From Paraburkholderia sediminicola (lineage in GTDB: Bacteria > Pseudomonadota > Gammaproteobacteria > Burkholderiales > Burkholderiaceae): 64,000 nt of DNA. The DNA is taken from the NCBI RefSeq assembly GCF_902859805.1, contig NZ_CADIKC010000012.1, positions 62,001-126,000 on the forward strand. The letters run 5' to 3'. Every line of letters begins with the position of its first letter. Position 1 is the first letter of the stretch. A program made the position numbers and the translations under genes. The notes under the pieces were generated by a model. It saw only the letters and a program-made list of their open reading frames with translations, did no database searches and was not told where the DNA came from. This document shows positions 25,947-34,505 of the stretch, piece after piece.

Positions 25947-27365
25947 ATGAAGAACGATTTGCCAGAAGTCGTCGCGCTCGAAGCGCTGCTGCGCGATCAA
26001 CGCCATGCGTATTTGCGCGCGCCGTATCCGTCATGGGAAGCACGTGCCGACCATCTGAAGGCACTGCGCAAAGTCATGCTCGACAACCGCGACGCACTCG
26101 CCGACGCGATGAACGCCGACTTCGGCAATCGCGCGAAACAGGAAGTGCTGCTCGCCGAATTCCTGCTGATCAAGGGTGAGATCGACGCCGCGCTCAGGCA
26201 CGGCAAACGCTGGATGAAAGCGCAGCGCCGCAGCACCAACAAATGGCTGATGCCGGCGCGCGCGAAAGTGGTGCCGCAGCCGCTCGGCGTGGTCGGCATC
26301 ATCGTGCCGTGGAATTATCCGGTGCTGCTTGCAGTCGGCCCGCTGATCAGCGCGCTGACGGCCGGCAACCGCGCCATCATCAAGATGTCGGAACTGACGC
26401 CGCGCACCTCGGCGCTATTCGAGCAGCTGATCGCCCAGACCTTCTCGCGCGACCACGTCGCCGTAGTAAACGGCGATGCTGCGTTGGCTGCCGCGTTCAG
26501 CGCGCAACCGTTCGACCATCTGCTGTTCACCGGCTCGACCAAGGTCGGCCATGAGGTGATGCGCGCCGCCGCCGAACATCTGACGCCGGTTACGCTCGAA
26601 CTGGGCGGCAAGTCGCCGGCCATCATTGGTCAGCACGCGCGATTCGACAACGCGGTGGATAACCTCGTCGCCGGCAAGACGCTCAATGCGGGGCAGACCT
26701 GCGTCGCGCCGGACTACGTGCTGGTGCCGCGCGGCAAGGAGCAGGCGTTCATCGAACGGGCCCGCGCGCGGATGGCGACGATGTACCCCGATTTTGCGCG
26801 CAATCTCGACTACACATCGATCATCTCGGAGCGGCATTTCGCTCGGCTGCAACGTCTCGCCGACGAAGCGCAGGCCGCCGGCGCGCAACTGCACACGCTC
26901 ACCGACAGCACGCCCGACGAGGCAAGCCGCCGCTTTCCGCTGATCGCGGTCACGAATGCGCCGGATGAAAGCGCGCTGATGCAGGAGGAAATCTTCGGTC
27001 CGTTGCTGCCGATCGTCCCCTACGACACGCTCGACGACGCGATCACATGGATCAACACGCGTCCCCGCCCGCTCGCGCTGTATCTGTATGCCGACGACAG
27101 CGCGACCATCGACCGCGTCACACGCGACACCATCGCGGGCGGCATGGCGATCAACGAAACGCTGATGCATCTGGCGTGCGAAAGCCTGCCGTTCGGCGGC
27201 GTCGGTGCGAGCGGGATGGGCGCGTATCACGGCTACGAAGGCTTCGTGACCTTCTCGAAGATGAAGCCGGTGCTGACGCAGGCCCGGTTGAACGCGCGCG
27301 GATGGATCTCACCGCCGTACGGCAAGCGGGTGAATGCGTTGCTGAAGCTGATGATGAGGTTTTGA
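25947..27365 (+). CDS. Coniferyl-aldehyde-type NAD(P)-dependent aldehyde dehydrogenase
   Basis: 472 residues. Catalytic Glu218 in PVTLELGGKSP and nucleophile Cys252 in NAGQTCVAPDYVLVP are intact, and VGIIVPWNYPVLLAVGPLIS is the nucleotide-site region. The length and these blocks match coniferyl aldehyde dehydrogenases (CalB) and related long-chain aldehyde enzymes. It probably oxidises aldehydes made by the nearby GMC enzyme (inference). AGGGAG lies upstream of the ATG. A 15-bp tandem repeat starts right after the stop. Confidence 0.88.
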   Translation: MKNDLPEVVALEALLRDQRHAYLRAPYPSWEARADHLKALRKVMLDNRDALADAMNADFGNRAKQEVLLAEFLLIKGEIDAALRHGKRWMKAQRRSTNKWLMPARAKVVPQPLGVVGIIVPWNYPVLLAVGPLISALTAGNRAIIKMSELTPRTSALFEQLIAQTFSRDHVAVVNGDAALAAAFSAQPFDHLLFTGSTKVGHEVMRAAAEHLTPVTLELGGKSPAIIGQHARFDNAVDNLVAGKTLNAGQTCVAPDYVLVPRGKEQAFIERARARMATMYPDFARNLDYTSIISERHFARLQRLADEAQAAGAQLHTLTDSTPDEASRRFPLIAVTNAPDESALMQEEIFGPLLPIVPYDTLDDAITWINTRPRPLALYLYADDSATIDRVTRDTIAGGMAINETLMHLACESLPFGGVGASGMGAYHGYEGFVTFSKMKPVLTQARLNARGWISPPYGKRVNALLKLMMRF

Positions 27366-27366
27366 C

Positions 27367-27441
27367 GGGGCGGCCATCCGTGGGGCGGCCATCCGTGGAA
27401 CGGCCATCCGTGGGGCGGTCGTCCGTGGAGCGATCGTCCGT
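27367..27441. repeat. Five tandem copies of a 15-bp unit
   Basis: Unit GGGGCGGCCATCCGT, copies at 27367, 27382, 27397, 27412 and 27427; the first two are identical and the others differ at a few positions. It starts two bases after the aldehyde dehydrogenase stop. A GGGCGGCCGCCC palindrome follows. The unit length is a multiple of three but no coding use is evident. Confidence 0.85.
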
Positions 27442-27540
27442 GCGACGGGCTACCGGGGGCGGCCGCCCGTAAGCCAGGCGACTCGCGCAAGACGCCGCAC
27501 CGCAACGACAACCCCGAAGCAAGCGGCCCGCGTTCAGCAC

Positions 27541-27906
27541 TCAGCGCCTGGGCGCCCCACCCGAAGCGTCCGCAATATCCGTAGCGACCACATCCGTGAC
27601 GTCCTGCGCGGCGGCCACGCCGCTTTCGGGCGCATGCTCGGCCCCACTTTCCAGCCGATGCAGCCACGCGAGCAACTCGGCCACAGCCTGATAAAGCTGC
27701 GGCGGAATCCGCGTGTCGAGGTCGACCTGCATCAGCAACGAGACCATTTCCGGCGCCTCGTGCACATACAGGCCGGCTTCCTTGGCGCGCTGCACGATCA
27801 TCTCAGCCAGCATGCCGTAGCCTTTGGCAATCACGCGTGGCGCGGGATCGTTGCCTTGTGCGTCGTAGACGAGCGCGGCCGCACTGCGGCGATGTTTGCG
27901 GCTCAT
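27541..27906 (-). CDS. FlhB C-terminal-like export switch protein (FhlB type)
   Basis: 121 residues resembling only the cytoplasmic C-terminal domain of FlhB/YscU: AAALVYDAQGNDPAPRVIAK, then YVHEAPEMVSLLMQVDLDTR and IPPQLYQAVAELLAWLHRLE. It lacks the membrane domain and the NPTH self-cleavage site; the homology begins just after where NPTH would be. FlhB's free C-terminal fragment sets export specificity, so this may be a second copy of that function. Start 27906 overlaps the fliK2 stop by one base (TGATG); an ATG at 27918 is also possible. Confidence 0.85.
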   Translation of the reverse strand: MSRKHRRSAAALVYDAQGNDPAPRVIAKGYGMLAEMIVQRAKEAGLYVHEAPEMVSLLMQVDLDTRIPPQLYQAVAELLAWLHRLESGAEHAPESGVAAAQDVTDVVATDIADASGGAPRR

Positions 27907-29345
27907 CACATATCCCAATCGAAATCGTCGACCGGCACGGCTCCCGGGCGGGCGGCACGCGCCGTGCGGCGCCCCGCCGACACGTTGTCGGTCGCTGCCG
28001 CCGCCGCGGCAGCCGACGCCGAACGCGCATACGCCGACGCCGCTGCCTGCCCGGCCGCCGACGCGCCAGCAGCACCCGCCGCGGTCGCCGGTATCCCGCC
28101 GCCGATCTCGCGAATCGTCAGTCCGTTCAGCTCGATGCCCGCTGCCGCAAGCCGCTGCCGAAAGTTTTCACCCTGCGCCGCCAATCGCGCCGCGCCGGCC
28201 GGACTCGCCTGCACGCGCGCAACCAGCCGCATGCCGGTCAACGTCAAGTCCGCATCCACAGTGCCGAGCGTGGGCAGCGACAGCGTCAGCCGCGTGCGCC
28301 ACGGCTGACCGTCCTCGCTCGCCGTGCCGCCGCCACTGCGGTCCCATTCATCGCCTTCCTGCTCGATGGTCCAGTCGAGCTTGGCGCCAGGCCACGCTTC
28401 GCCGGTCCAGCGAAACTGCCCGGTAGCAAGCAGATCGAGCTGCTGACGCACCAAAGGAACCGTCGCCGGATGAACCGCGGCTGCCATCGATTGCGAGTTT
28501 TGCGACGACCCGTCGTCGGCAAGTTGCGCCGCGGCACCGTGCACGCTCGAGTGCGCCGGCTGGCCGTTCAGGTCGGAAAGAGAACTCGCCAGCACCTCGC
28601 CGGCGACGAAGCGCGCAGCCTGCGCGGTCTGGATCGACGGCATCGCGCGGGCTGCCGCGTTGCCTTCCGGTGAGCCGTTGGCCGAACCGTTGGGCGCGGC
28701 GCCGGTACCCTGCCGGGTTGTCGTATTCGAGGAAGAAGCCTGATCGGCATCGCTCGCCCAGTCGAGCGGCAATTGCGCAGCGGCAGCCACCAGCTTGTTC
28801 TGCGCTTCGCTGGCGAGGGCTGCAGGCGGCCGCTGCCCGGCCAGCCATTGCGCGAGATGGGATTCGTAAAACAGGCCGCTATCGCCCACCGTCTGTTCGA
28901 GCGCGGCCGCGAGCGCCGCGACCGGCACCTGAGCGGCCGCCACATTGGCGGTGGCCGCGGCACCGGCTGTACTGGTGGCAGCGCCTGTATTCGGATTGGC
29001 AGATGAAGCAGCAGGCGTGGCCGTCGTATCGAAGAGCGGCAAGCCGCCGCCCTCGACGTCGAGCGCCGGAGCAGCCGGCCAGATCGGCAACTGGCCGAGC
29101 ACCGCCGGGGTCGCTTCACCGCCGGAGTTCACGATCGCATTGAGTGTCAGCGCAACGGCGGACAGCGCGGTTTGCGCGGAAGCCGGCGCTGGCGCGGGGG
29201 GCGCAACGGGGGTGGTATTGAGAATCTCGGTATCGACGCCCGCCGCACCGGTCTGCGAGGCGGTCGCACTACCCGGCGCGAGATTGAGCAGACTGTCGAC
29301 CCGGTTCGCGAGCAGCGAAGTGACGACCGCGTCGATTCCGTTCAT
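27906..29345 (-). CDS. Second FliK-like hook-length control protein
   Basis: 479 residues. Ala/Gly/Pro-rich through the first ~330 residues, with a FliK-type C-terminal domain near residues 340-415 (RTRLTLSLPTLGTVDADLTL, ENFRQRLAAAGIELNGLTI). The window also has a second fliK in the usual place after fliJ, so the locus has two. FliK measures hook length and, through FlhB, switches export from hook to filament proteins. This copy is coupled to the FlhB-C-like gene and lies downstream of fliS-fliT. Confidence 0.8.
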   Translation of the reverse strand: MNGIDAVVTSLLANRVDSLLNLAPGSATASQTGAAGVDTEILNTTPVAPPAPAPASAQTALSAVALTLNAIVNSGGEATPAVLGQLPIWPAAPALDVEGGGLPLFDTTATPAASSANPNTGAATSTAGAAATANVAAAQVPVAALAAALEQTVGDSGLFYESHLAQWLAGQRPPAALASEAQNKLVAAAAQLPLDWASDADQASSSNTTTRQGTGAAPNGSANGSPEGNAAARAMPSIQTAQAARFVAGEVLASSLSDLNGQPAHSSVHGAAAQLADDGSSQNSQSMAAAVHPATVPLVRQQLDLLATGQFRWTGEAWPGAKLDWTIEQEGDEWDRSGGGTASEDGQPWRTRLTLSLPTLGTVDADLTLTGMRLVARVQASPAGAARLAAQGENFRQRLAAAGIELNGLTIREIGGGIPATAAGAAGASAAGQAAASAYARSASAAAAAAATDNVSAGRRTARAARPGAVPVDDFDWDM

Positions 29346-29426
29346 ACCGATTCCTTGGTCACATTGGCAGCAACGCGCTCAAATCCAGTCAGGCGGACTC
29401 AAGCAGCGCCTTGCTCGCGGGCAAAC

Positions 29427-29753
29427 TCAGCGCGCCCCGTACAGTTCCTTGAGCACGCGAGTCGGCCGTCCGGCGAACAGCGCCGACAGATTGGCCATAC
29501 GCGGATTCGCCAGATCGCGGATCGCAGCGTCGTCGGCCAGGATCTGACGGATCAGCGCGTATTTGCGCAGGCGTTCCGCATCGTCCAGTCTGACGCCGGC
29601 TTCCGCGTCTTTCAACGCGTCCACCAGATTCCGATATTCCTCCTGCAAGTGGACCAGATCATTCCACAGGGCTCGCCGGGCAGCCGTCAGCATGCGGCGG
29701 GAAATCGCTGCAATCGCCTCGTAGCGGGCGAAATATTCTGCGTTCGATGTCAT
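29427..29753 (-). CDS. fliT: Flagellar chaperone FliT
   Basis: 108 residues, mostly helical, as expected for FliT: YEAIAAISRRMLTAARRALW, LVHLQEEYRNLVDALKDAE, LIRQILADDAAIRDL. FliT escorts the filament cap FliD and in enterics restrains FlhDC. ATG 29753 overlaps the fliS stop by 4 bases. fliD, often upstream of fliS, is not here. Confidence 0.85.
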   Translation of the reverse strand: MTSNAEYFARYEAIAAISRRMLTAARRALWNDLVHLQEEYRNLVDALKDAEAGVRLDDAERLRKYALIRQILADDAAIRDLANPRMANLSALFAGRPTRVLKELYGAR

Positions 29754-30184
29754 CTCATGCTTTCCGCGGCCGGCTGGGCTGCCATCCGCGCGATCTCCGG
29801 GGCAATCCCGATCCATGCCTCTTCGAGCGTCGCCAGCAGGCCGTCGACTTCGACCAGCATCGCCTCGCTCTGTTTTATATTGGCTTCGAGCAGCCGGCGC
29901 GACATATAGCTATATAGCGCGTCCAACCGCTCTGCAATCTCGCCGCCCACCTCAAGGTTCAGCGACAGTTGCAGCCCGCTTTCGACGATCTGAATCGCCT
30001 TGCCGATCGCCTCACCACGCGCCGACACATTGCCTTGCTGCACATGCATGCGCGCTTGCGCGATCGCCTGCCGGGCGCCCTGATACAACATCACGATCAG
30101 ACGATGCGGACTCGCGCCCATCACCCCTGTCTCGACGCCGACGCGCGCGTACGCATTGGCTCCAGAGTGTCCTGGGGAAAACAT
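29750..30184 (-). CDS. fliS: Flagellin export chaperone FliS
   Basis: 144 residues: YARVGVETGVMGASPHRLIV, MLYQGARQAIAQAR, and YSYMSRRLLEANIKQSEAML, the standard FliS core. It binds the C-terminus of flagellin and prevents early polymerisation. ATG 30184 follows an AGGAGG-like GAGGAG site; a longer in-frame start is not needed. A sigma-28 type promoter lies about 90 bases upstream. Confidence 0.93.
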   Translation of the reverse strand: MFSPGHSGANAYARVGVETGVMGASPHRLIVMLYQGARQAIAQARMHVQQGNVSARGEAIGKAIQIVESGLQLSLNLEVGGEIAERLDALYSYMSRRLLEANIKQSEAMLVEVDGLLATLEEAWIGIAPEIARMAAQPAAESMR

Positions 30185-30269
30185 CGGCGCTCCTCCTCTC
30201 TTGCACTGCGGTTGGTCGCGGCACCCCATCCGTGCACGTTGCCGCACCCGGATTTCTGCCTGTATCTGG

Positions 30270-30297
30270 TTATCGGATAGGCAGCGGGAAAGCTTTA
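30270..30297 (-). promoter_or_regulatory. Sigma-28 (FliA) type promoter of fliS-fliT-fliK2-fhlB
   Basis: Minus strand TAAAGCTT, 12 bases, TCCGATAA, against the consensus TAAAGTTT-N11-GCCGATAA. The spacer is one base longer than ideal. It is well placed before fliS, a late-class flagellar gene. Nothing else was recognised in the rest of the fliS-fliE gap. Confidence 0.75.
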
Positions 30298-30479
30298 GGC
30301 CGTTGTAAGGGGGATTAAGGGGCCGAAAGGGGCGATAACGCGCTGAGCGTGGCAAGGCCGCCTGCCGCGAAGCGCCTCGAGGGCGCGCCGCACGGGCTGT
30401 CCTGCCTTGAAACCACACAGCGTTGCATCTGGGCGCATGCGTTCGGGCGGGCGGAACAGCCCTGCCGCCCGAGTCGCAC

Positions 30480-30815
30480 TTACACCGACATCTGCATGAT
30501 GTCGTTGTAGGCCGCCACCAGTTTGTTGCGCACCTGCAGGCCGAACTGGAAGCCGATGTTGGCCTTCTGCCCGTCGACCATCACGTCGTTCAGCGAAACG
30601 TTCGACGCGCCGAGCTCGAACGCCTGCGATTCGCCGGCCGCCTTCATCTGATCGCCGCTGATCTTGTCCAACGAGGCCTTCAGCGCCGAGGCGAAACCGC
30701 CGGCCGTCGCCGCGCCGGACTGCTCGGCCACCGGGGTGTTGCCGCCGGCCGCTTGCGCCGCCATCGACTGCATCTGTTGCAGCGCCGACGAGAGCGCGTT
30801 CACGGGCAAAGTCAT
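30480..30815 (-). CDS. fliE: Flagellar MS-ring/rod junction protein FliE
   Basis: 111 residues. C-terminal LNDVMVDGQKANIGFQFGLQ and VRNKLVAAYNDIMQMSV are the diagnostic FliE ending. FliE joins the MS ring to the proximal rod and is the first rod-type export substrate. Start 30815 has GGAG upstream (CCAGGGATTGAC lies farther). It is divergent from fliF, sharing a 235-base control region. Confidence 0.94.
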   Translation of the reverse strand: MTLPVNALSSALQQMQSMAAQAAGGNTPVAEQSGAATAGGFASALKASLDKISGDQMKAAGESQAFELGASNVSLNDVMVDGQKANIGFQFGLQVRNKLVAAYNDIMQMSV

Positions 30816-30922
30816 GTTCTCTCCAGGGATTGACGACCGGCATGCCAGAAACCGTGCCGATCTGAACGAAAGCATAGCAGTGGGTCATCCGGGAAAGCCC
30901 CGAAACTAGGGGGGAAACCCGG

Positions 30923-30932
30923 CTCTATTCAA
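30923..30932. promoter_or_regulatory. CTCTATTCAA motif shared by two divergent flagellar control regions
   Basis: GGCTCTATTCAA here (fliE/fliF gap) and GGCTTCTATTCAA at 56685-56697 (flgB/flgA gap), each preceded by CCGGGAAAG (30889-30897 and 56674-56682). It might be part of a class-II activator site. The match is short and unproven. Confidence 0.3.
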
Positions 30933-31050
30933 GCAATCGGGTTGGGCCGCGCTGCGGATAATTTCAATGGTGAAAGTCTCTGTCCGCACGCCCGCCGACC
31001 CTCGGCGCTCAAGCGGCAGAACGCAAAGGCATCCCGGAGATACCCGACGC

Positions 31051-32850
31051 ATGGATTCGTCAGCCAACTCTTTGATCAACCCCGACGCCCGCATGGGCCT
31101 CGCCGGCGCGCAGCCGGGCGCCGGCACTGCCGGCACCGGCCAGGCCGGCGGTGCCGCGGACCTCGGCGGCCTTGGGGGCAACCTGGGCGGCAACTTCGGC
31201 CAGCGTCTGTCAGGCCTCGCGCAAATGCGCGGCAACCCGCGCGCCCCGCTGATTTTCGCGGTCGCGCTGCTGGTGGCCATCGTCGCGGGTCTGTTCCTGT
31301 GGTCGCGCGCACCGGACTACAAGGTGCTCTACAGCAACCTGTCGGATCGCGACGGCGGCGCCATCATCACCGCGCTGCAGGCGGCCAATATTCCCTATAA
31401 GTTCTCCGACGCCGGTGGCGCGATCCTCGTGCCGGCCGAACAGGTGCATGAGATGCGTCTGCGTCTGGCTTCGCAAGGCCTGCCCAAGAGCGGCTCGGTC
31501 GGCTTCGAACTGATGGACAACCAGAAGTTCGGCATCAGCCAGTTCGCCGAGCAGATCAATTACCAGCGCTCGCTGGAAGGTGAACTGGAACGCACGATCG
31601 AGTCGATTTCCTCGGTGAAGTCGGCGCGCGTGCATCTGGCCATTCCGAAGCCTTCCGTGTTCGTGCGCGACAAGGAAGCGCCGTCTGCTTCCGTGCTGGT
31701 CAACCTCTTCCCGGGCCGCGCACTCGACGAAGGCCAGGTGCTGGCCATCACCCATATGGTGTCCTCGGCGGTGCCGGATATGCCGGTGAAGGGCGTGACC
31801 ATCCTCGACCAGGACGGCAACCTGCTCACGCAGCCGTCCACCGGCAGCGGCCTGGACGCCTCGCAACTCAAGTATCGCCAGCAGATCGAGCGCAACACCC
31901 AGCAACGCATCGACGCGATCCTGTCGCCCCTGTTCGGCTCCGGCAACGCGCACTCGCAGGTCAGCGCCGACATCGACTTCTCGCACACCGAGCAGACGTC
32001 GGAAAACTACGGCCCGAACGGCAACCCGCAGCAGTCGGCGATCCGCAGCCAGCAAACGAGCACCGCCACCGAAATGTCGCAAGCCGGGGCCTCGGGCGTG
32101 CCGGGCGCGCTGTCGAACCAGCCGCCGCAACCGGCCTCCGCGCCGATCACGGCCAGCAACGGCGCGAGCGGCGTGACCACCACGCCGGTCAGCGACCGCA
32201 AGGATTCGACTACCAACTACGAACTGAACAAGACTGTGCAGCATCTGGAGCAGCCGATGGGCGGCATCAAGCGTCTGTCGGTAGCCGTGGTGGTCAACTA
32301 TCTGCGGGTGGTCGACGCCAAGGGCCACGCGACGATGCAACCGGTCACCGCCGACAAGCTCGCGCAGGTCAATCAGCTGGTCAAGGACGCGATGGGCTTC
32401 GATCAGGCGCGCGGCGACTCGGTCAACGTGGTCAACAGCCCGTTCACCGCCGACGTCGACCCGGACGCCGACCTGCCGTGGTGGCGCACGCCGGACATGA
32501 TCGCGCTCGCCAAGCAGATCGCAACCTACCTCGGGATCGGCGCAGTCGCCCTGTTCCTCTACTTCGTGATGGTGAAGCCGGCGCTGCGCCGCGCTTTCCC
32601 GCCGCCCGAGCCGGTCGCCGCTGCGGCACTGCCCTCGCCGGACGAGCCGGTGCTGCTGGACGGCATCCCCGCCGCCGAGCGGGCAGGTGCGCCGACGGTC
32701 GCCGAACTGGAAAGCGACAACGAATTGCTCGCGCTGGAAAACTCGAAACACAAATACGAACGGAATCTGGAATTCGCGCGCAACATCGCGCGCCAGGATC
32801 CGAAGATTGTTGCAACCGTCGTGAAAAACTGGGTGTCCGATGAGCGCTGA
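31051..32850 (+). CDS. fliF: Flagellar MS-ring protein FliF
   Basis: 599 residues. A Gly/Ala-rich leader, membrane segment about residues 66-85 (PLIFAVALLVAIVAGLFLWS), ring-building motifs (YKVLYSNLSDRDGGAIITAL, ISQFAEQINYQRSLEGELER, SVLVNLFPGRALDEGQV), second membrane segment near residues 490-512 (YLGIGAVALFLYFVMVKPAL), and a C-terminal tail ending VKNWVSDER that binds FliG. It is the base on which the motor and export gate assemble. ATG 31051 has GGAG 12 bases away. Confidence 0.96.
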   Translation: MDSSANSLINPDARMGLAGAQPGAGTAGTGQAGGAADLGGLGGNLGGNFGQRLSGLAQMRGNPRAPLIFAVALLVAIVAGLFLWSRAPDYKVLYSNLSDRDGGAIITALQAANIPYKFSDAGGAILVPAEQVHEMRLRLASQGLPKSGSVGFELMDNQKFGISQFAEQINYQRSLEGELERTIESISSVKSARVHLAIPKPSVFVRDKEAPSASVLVNLFPGRALDEGQVLAITHMVSSAVPDMPVKGVTILDQDGNLLTQPSTGSGLDASQLKYRQQIERNTQQRIDAILSPLFGSGNAHSQVSADIDFSHTEQTSENYGPNGNPQQSAIRSQQTSTATEMSQAGASGVPGALSNQPPQPASAPITASNGASGVTTTPVSDRKDSTTNYELNKTVQHLEQPMGGIKRLSVAVVVNYLRVVDAKGHATMQPVTADKLAQVNQLVKDAMGFDQARGDSVNVVNSPFTADVDPDADLPWWRTPDMIALAKQIATYLGIGAVALFLYFVMVKPALRRAFPPPEPVAAAALPSPDEPVLLDGIPAAERAGAPTVAELESDNELLALENSKHKYERNLEFARNIARQDPKIVATVVKNWVSDER

Positions 32851-33835
32851 AGGCGTAATGAAGAGCGCGCTCCTGCTGATGTCGATCGGCGAGGAAGAAG
32901 CCGCGCAGGTGTTCAAATTCCTCGGGCCGCGTGAGGTCCAGAAGATCGGCGTGGCAATGGCCGCGCTGAAGAACATCACGCGCGAGCAGATCGACGAGGT
33001 CCTGCAGGAGTTCGTGCGCGAGGCTGAGAAGCACACCGCGCTCTCGCTCGATTCGAGCGACTACATCCGCTCGGTGCTGACCAAGGCGCTCGGCGACGAC
33101 AAGGCCGGCGCGATCATCGACCGGATTCTGCAGGGCAGCGATACCAGCGGTATCGAAGGCCTCAAGTGGATGGACTCCGCGGCGGTGGCCGAGCTCATCA
33201 AGAACGAGCACCCGCAGATCATCGCGACCATCCTCGTTCACCTGGACCGCGATCAGGCTTCGGAAATCGTCGCCTGCTTCACCGAGCGGCTGCGTAACGA
33301 CGTGCTGCTGCGGATCGCCACGCTCGACGGCATCCAGCCGGCCGCGCTGCGCGAACTCGACGACGTGCTGACGGGCCTCCTGTCCGGCAGCGACAACCTG
33401 AAGCGCAGCCCGATGGGCGGCATCCGCACGGCGGCCGAAATTCTCAACTTCATGTCGAGCAACCATGAAGAAGGCGTCATCGAGAATGTTCGTCAATACG
33501 ACGCGGAACTCGCGCAGAAGATCATTGATCAGATGTTTGTGTTCGAGAACCTGCTCGATCTGGAAGACCGCGCGATCCAGCTGTTGCTGAAGGAAGTCGA
33601 GTCCGAGGCGTTGATCATCTCGCTGAAGGGCGCGCCGCCCGCGCTGCGCCAGAAGTTCCTGTCGAACATGTCGCAGCGTGCTGCCGAACTGCTCGCCGAA
33701 GACCTCGATGCGCGCGGCCCGGTCCGCGTCTCCGAAGTCGAGACGCAGCAACGCCGCATCCTGCAGATCGTGCGCAATCTGGCGGAAAGCGGCCAGATCG
33801 TTCTAGGCGGCAAGGCGGAAGATGCATATGTCTGA
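32840..33835 (+). CDS. fliG: Flagellar motor switch protein FliG
   Basis: 331 residues. EHPQ motif at 123-126 (LIKNEHPQIIATILVHLDRD) in the middle domain and the charged torque helix in the C-terminal domain (LEDRAIQLLLKEVES, ALRQKFLSNMSQRAAELLAE). It couples the stator to the rotor and binds FliF and FliM. It overlaps fliF by 11 bases, so it is translationally coupled. Confidence 0.96.
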   Translation: MSAEGVMKSALLLMSIGEEEAAQVFKFLGPREVQKIGVAMAALKNITREQIDEVLQEFVREAEKHTALSLDSSDYIRSVLTKALGDDKAGAIIDRILQGSDTSGIEGLKWMDSAAVAELIKNEHPQIIATILVHLDRDQASEIVACFTERLRNDVLLRIATLDGIQPAALRELDDVLTGLLSGSDNLKRSPMGGIRTAAEILNFMSSNHEEGVIENVRQYDAELAQKIIDQMFVFENLLDLEDRAIQLLLKEVESEALIISLKGAPPALRQKFLSNMSQRAAELLAEDLDARGPVRVSEVETQQRRILQIVRNLAESGQIVLGGKAEDAYV

Positions 33836-34505
33836 TCAGAACTCCGCAGCGAAGGAGCGCCTCTCGGCCTACCAGCGCTGGGAGATGGCCTCGTTCGATC
33901 CGGTGCCGCCGGCGCCGCCCGCACCCGAAGTCGACGACGGCGCGTTCGAAGCCGAACTCGAACGTCTGCGCGACGCCGCGCATGCGCAGGGCATCGCGAC
34001 GGGTCACGTGGCCGGGCAGGCGCTGGGTTATCAGGCCGGTTACGAGCAAGGCCATGCACAGGGTTTCGAGCAGGGTCAAAGCGAAGCACGTGAAGAAGCG
34101 GCACGCCTCGCCGCGCTCGCCGAAACCTTCAAGGCAGCGCTCGACGGCACGCAAGGCGCGATCTCGGAAACGCTGGTCGCATTGGCGCTCGATATCGCCC
34201 AACAGGTGGTGCGCCAGCATGTGCAGCATGATCCGACCGCGCTGATTGCCGCCGCCCGCGAGGTGCTGGCCAACGAACCGGCGCTGGTCGGTGCGCCGGC
34301 GCTGATCGTCAGCCCTGCCGACCTGCCGGTCGTCGAAGCCTATCTGATGGAAGAACTGCAAACGCGCGGCTGGACCGTGCGTACCGATCCGTCGGTCGAA
34401 CGCGGCGGCTGCCGCGCGCAAGCCGGCACCGGTGAAGTAGACGCCGGCATCGACACGCGCTGGGAGCGCGTCGCCGCCGCACTCGGCAAGGTGAGCACAT
34501 GGTGA
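33822..34505 (+). CDS. fliH: Flagellar export ATPase regulator FliH
   Basis: 227 residues from ATG 33822 (ATG 33828 is equally possible). The middle shows GxxxG-type repeats (QAGYEQGHAQGFEQGQ region) typical of FliH, and the C-terminal domain has ALDIAQQVVRQHVQHDPTAL and VERGGCRAQAGTGEVDAGID. FliH forms a stalk that holds and inhibits FliI and links it to FliN. It overlaps fliG by 14 bases and fliI by 7. Confidence 0.92.
   Translation: MHMSDQNSAAKERLSAYQRWEMASFDPVPPAPPAPEVDDGAFEAELERLRDAAHAQGIATGHVAGQALGYQAGYEQGHAQGFEQGQSEAREEAARLAALAETFKAALDGTQGAISETLVALALDIAQQVVRQHVQHDPTALIAAAREVLANEPALVGAPALIVSPADLPVVEAYLMEELQTRGWTVRTDPSVERGGCRAQAGTGEVDAGIDTRWERVAAALGKVSTW

Noticed and set aside
27367..27441. 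Tandem 15-bp units as a possible CRISPR array
   Set aside because: The units are directly adjacent with no spacers, and there are no cas genes.
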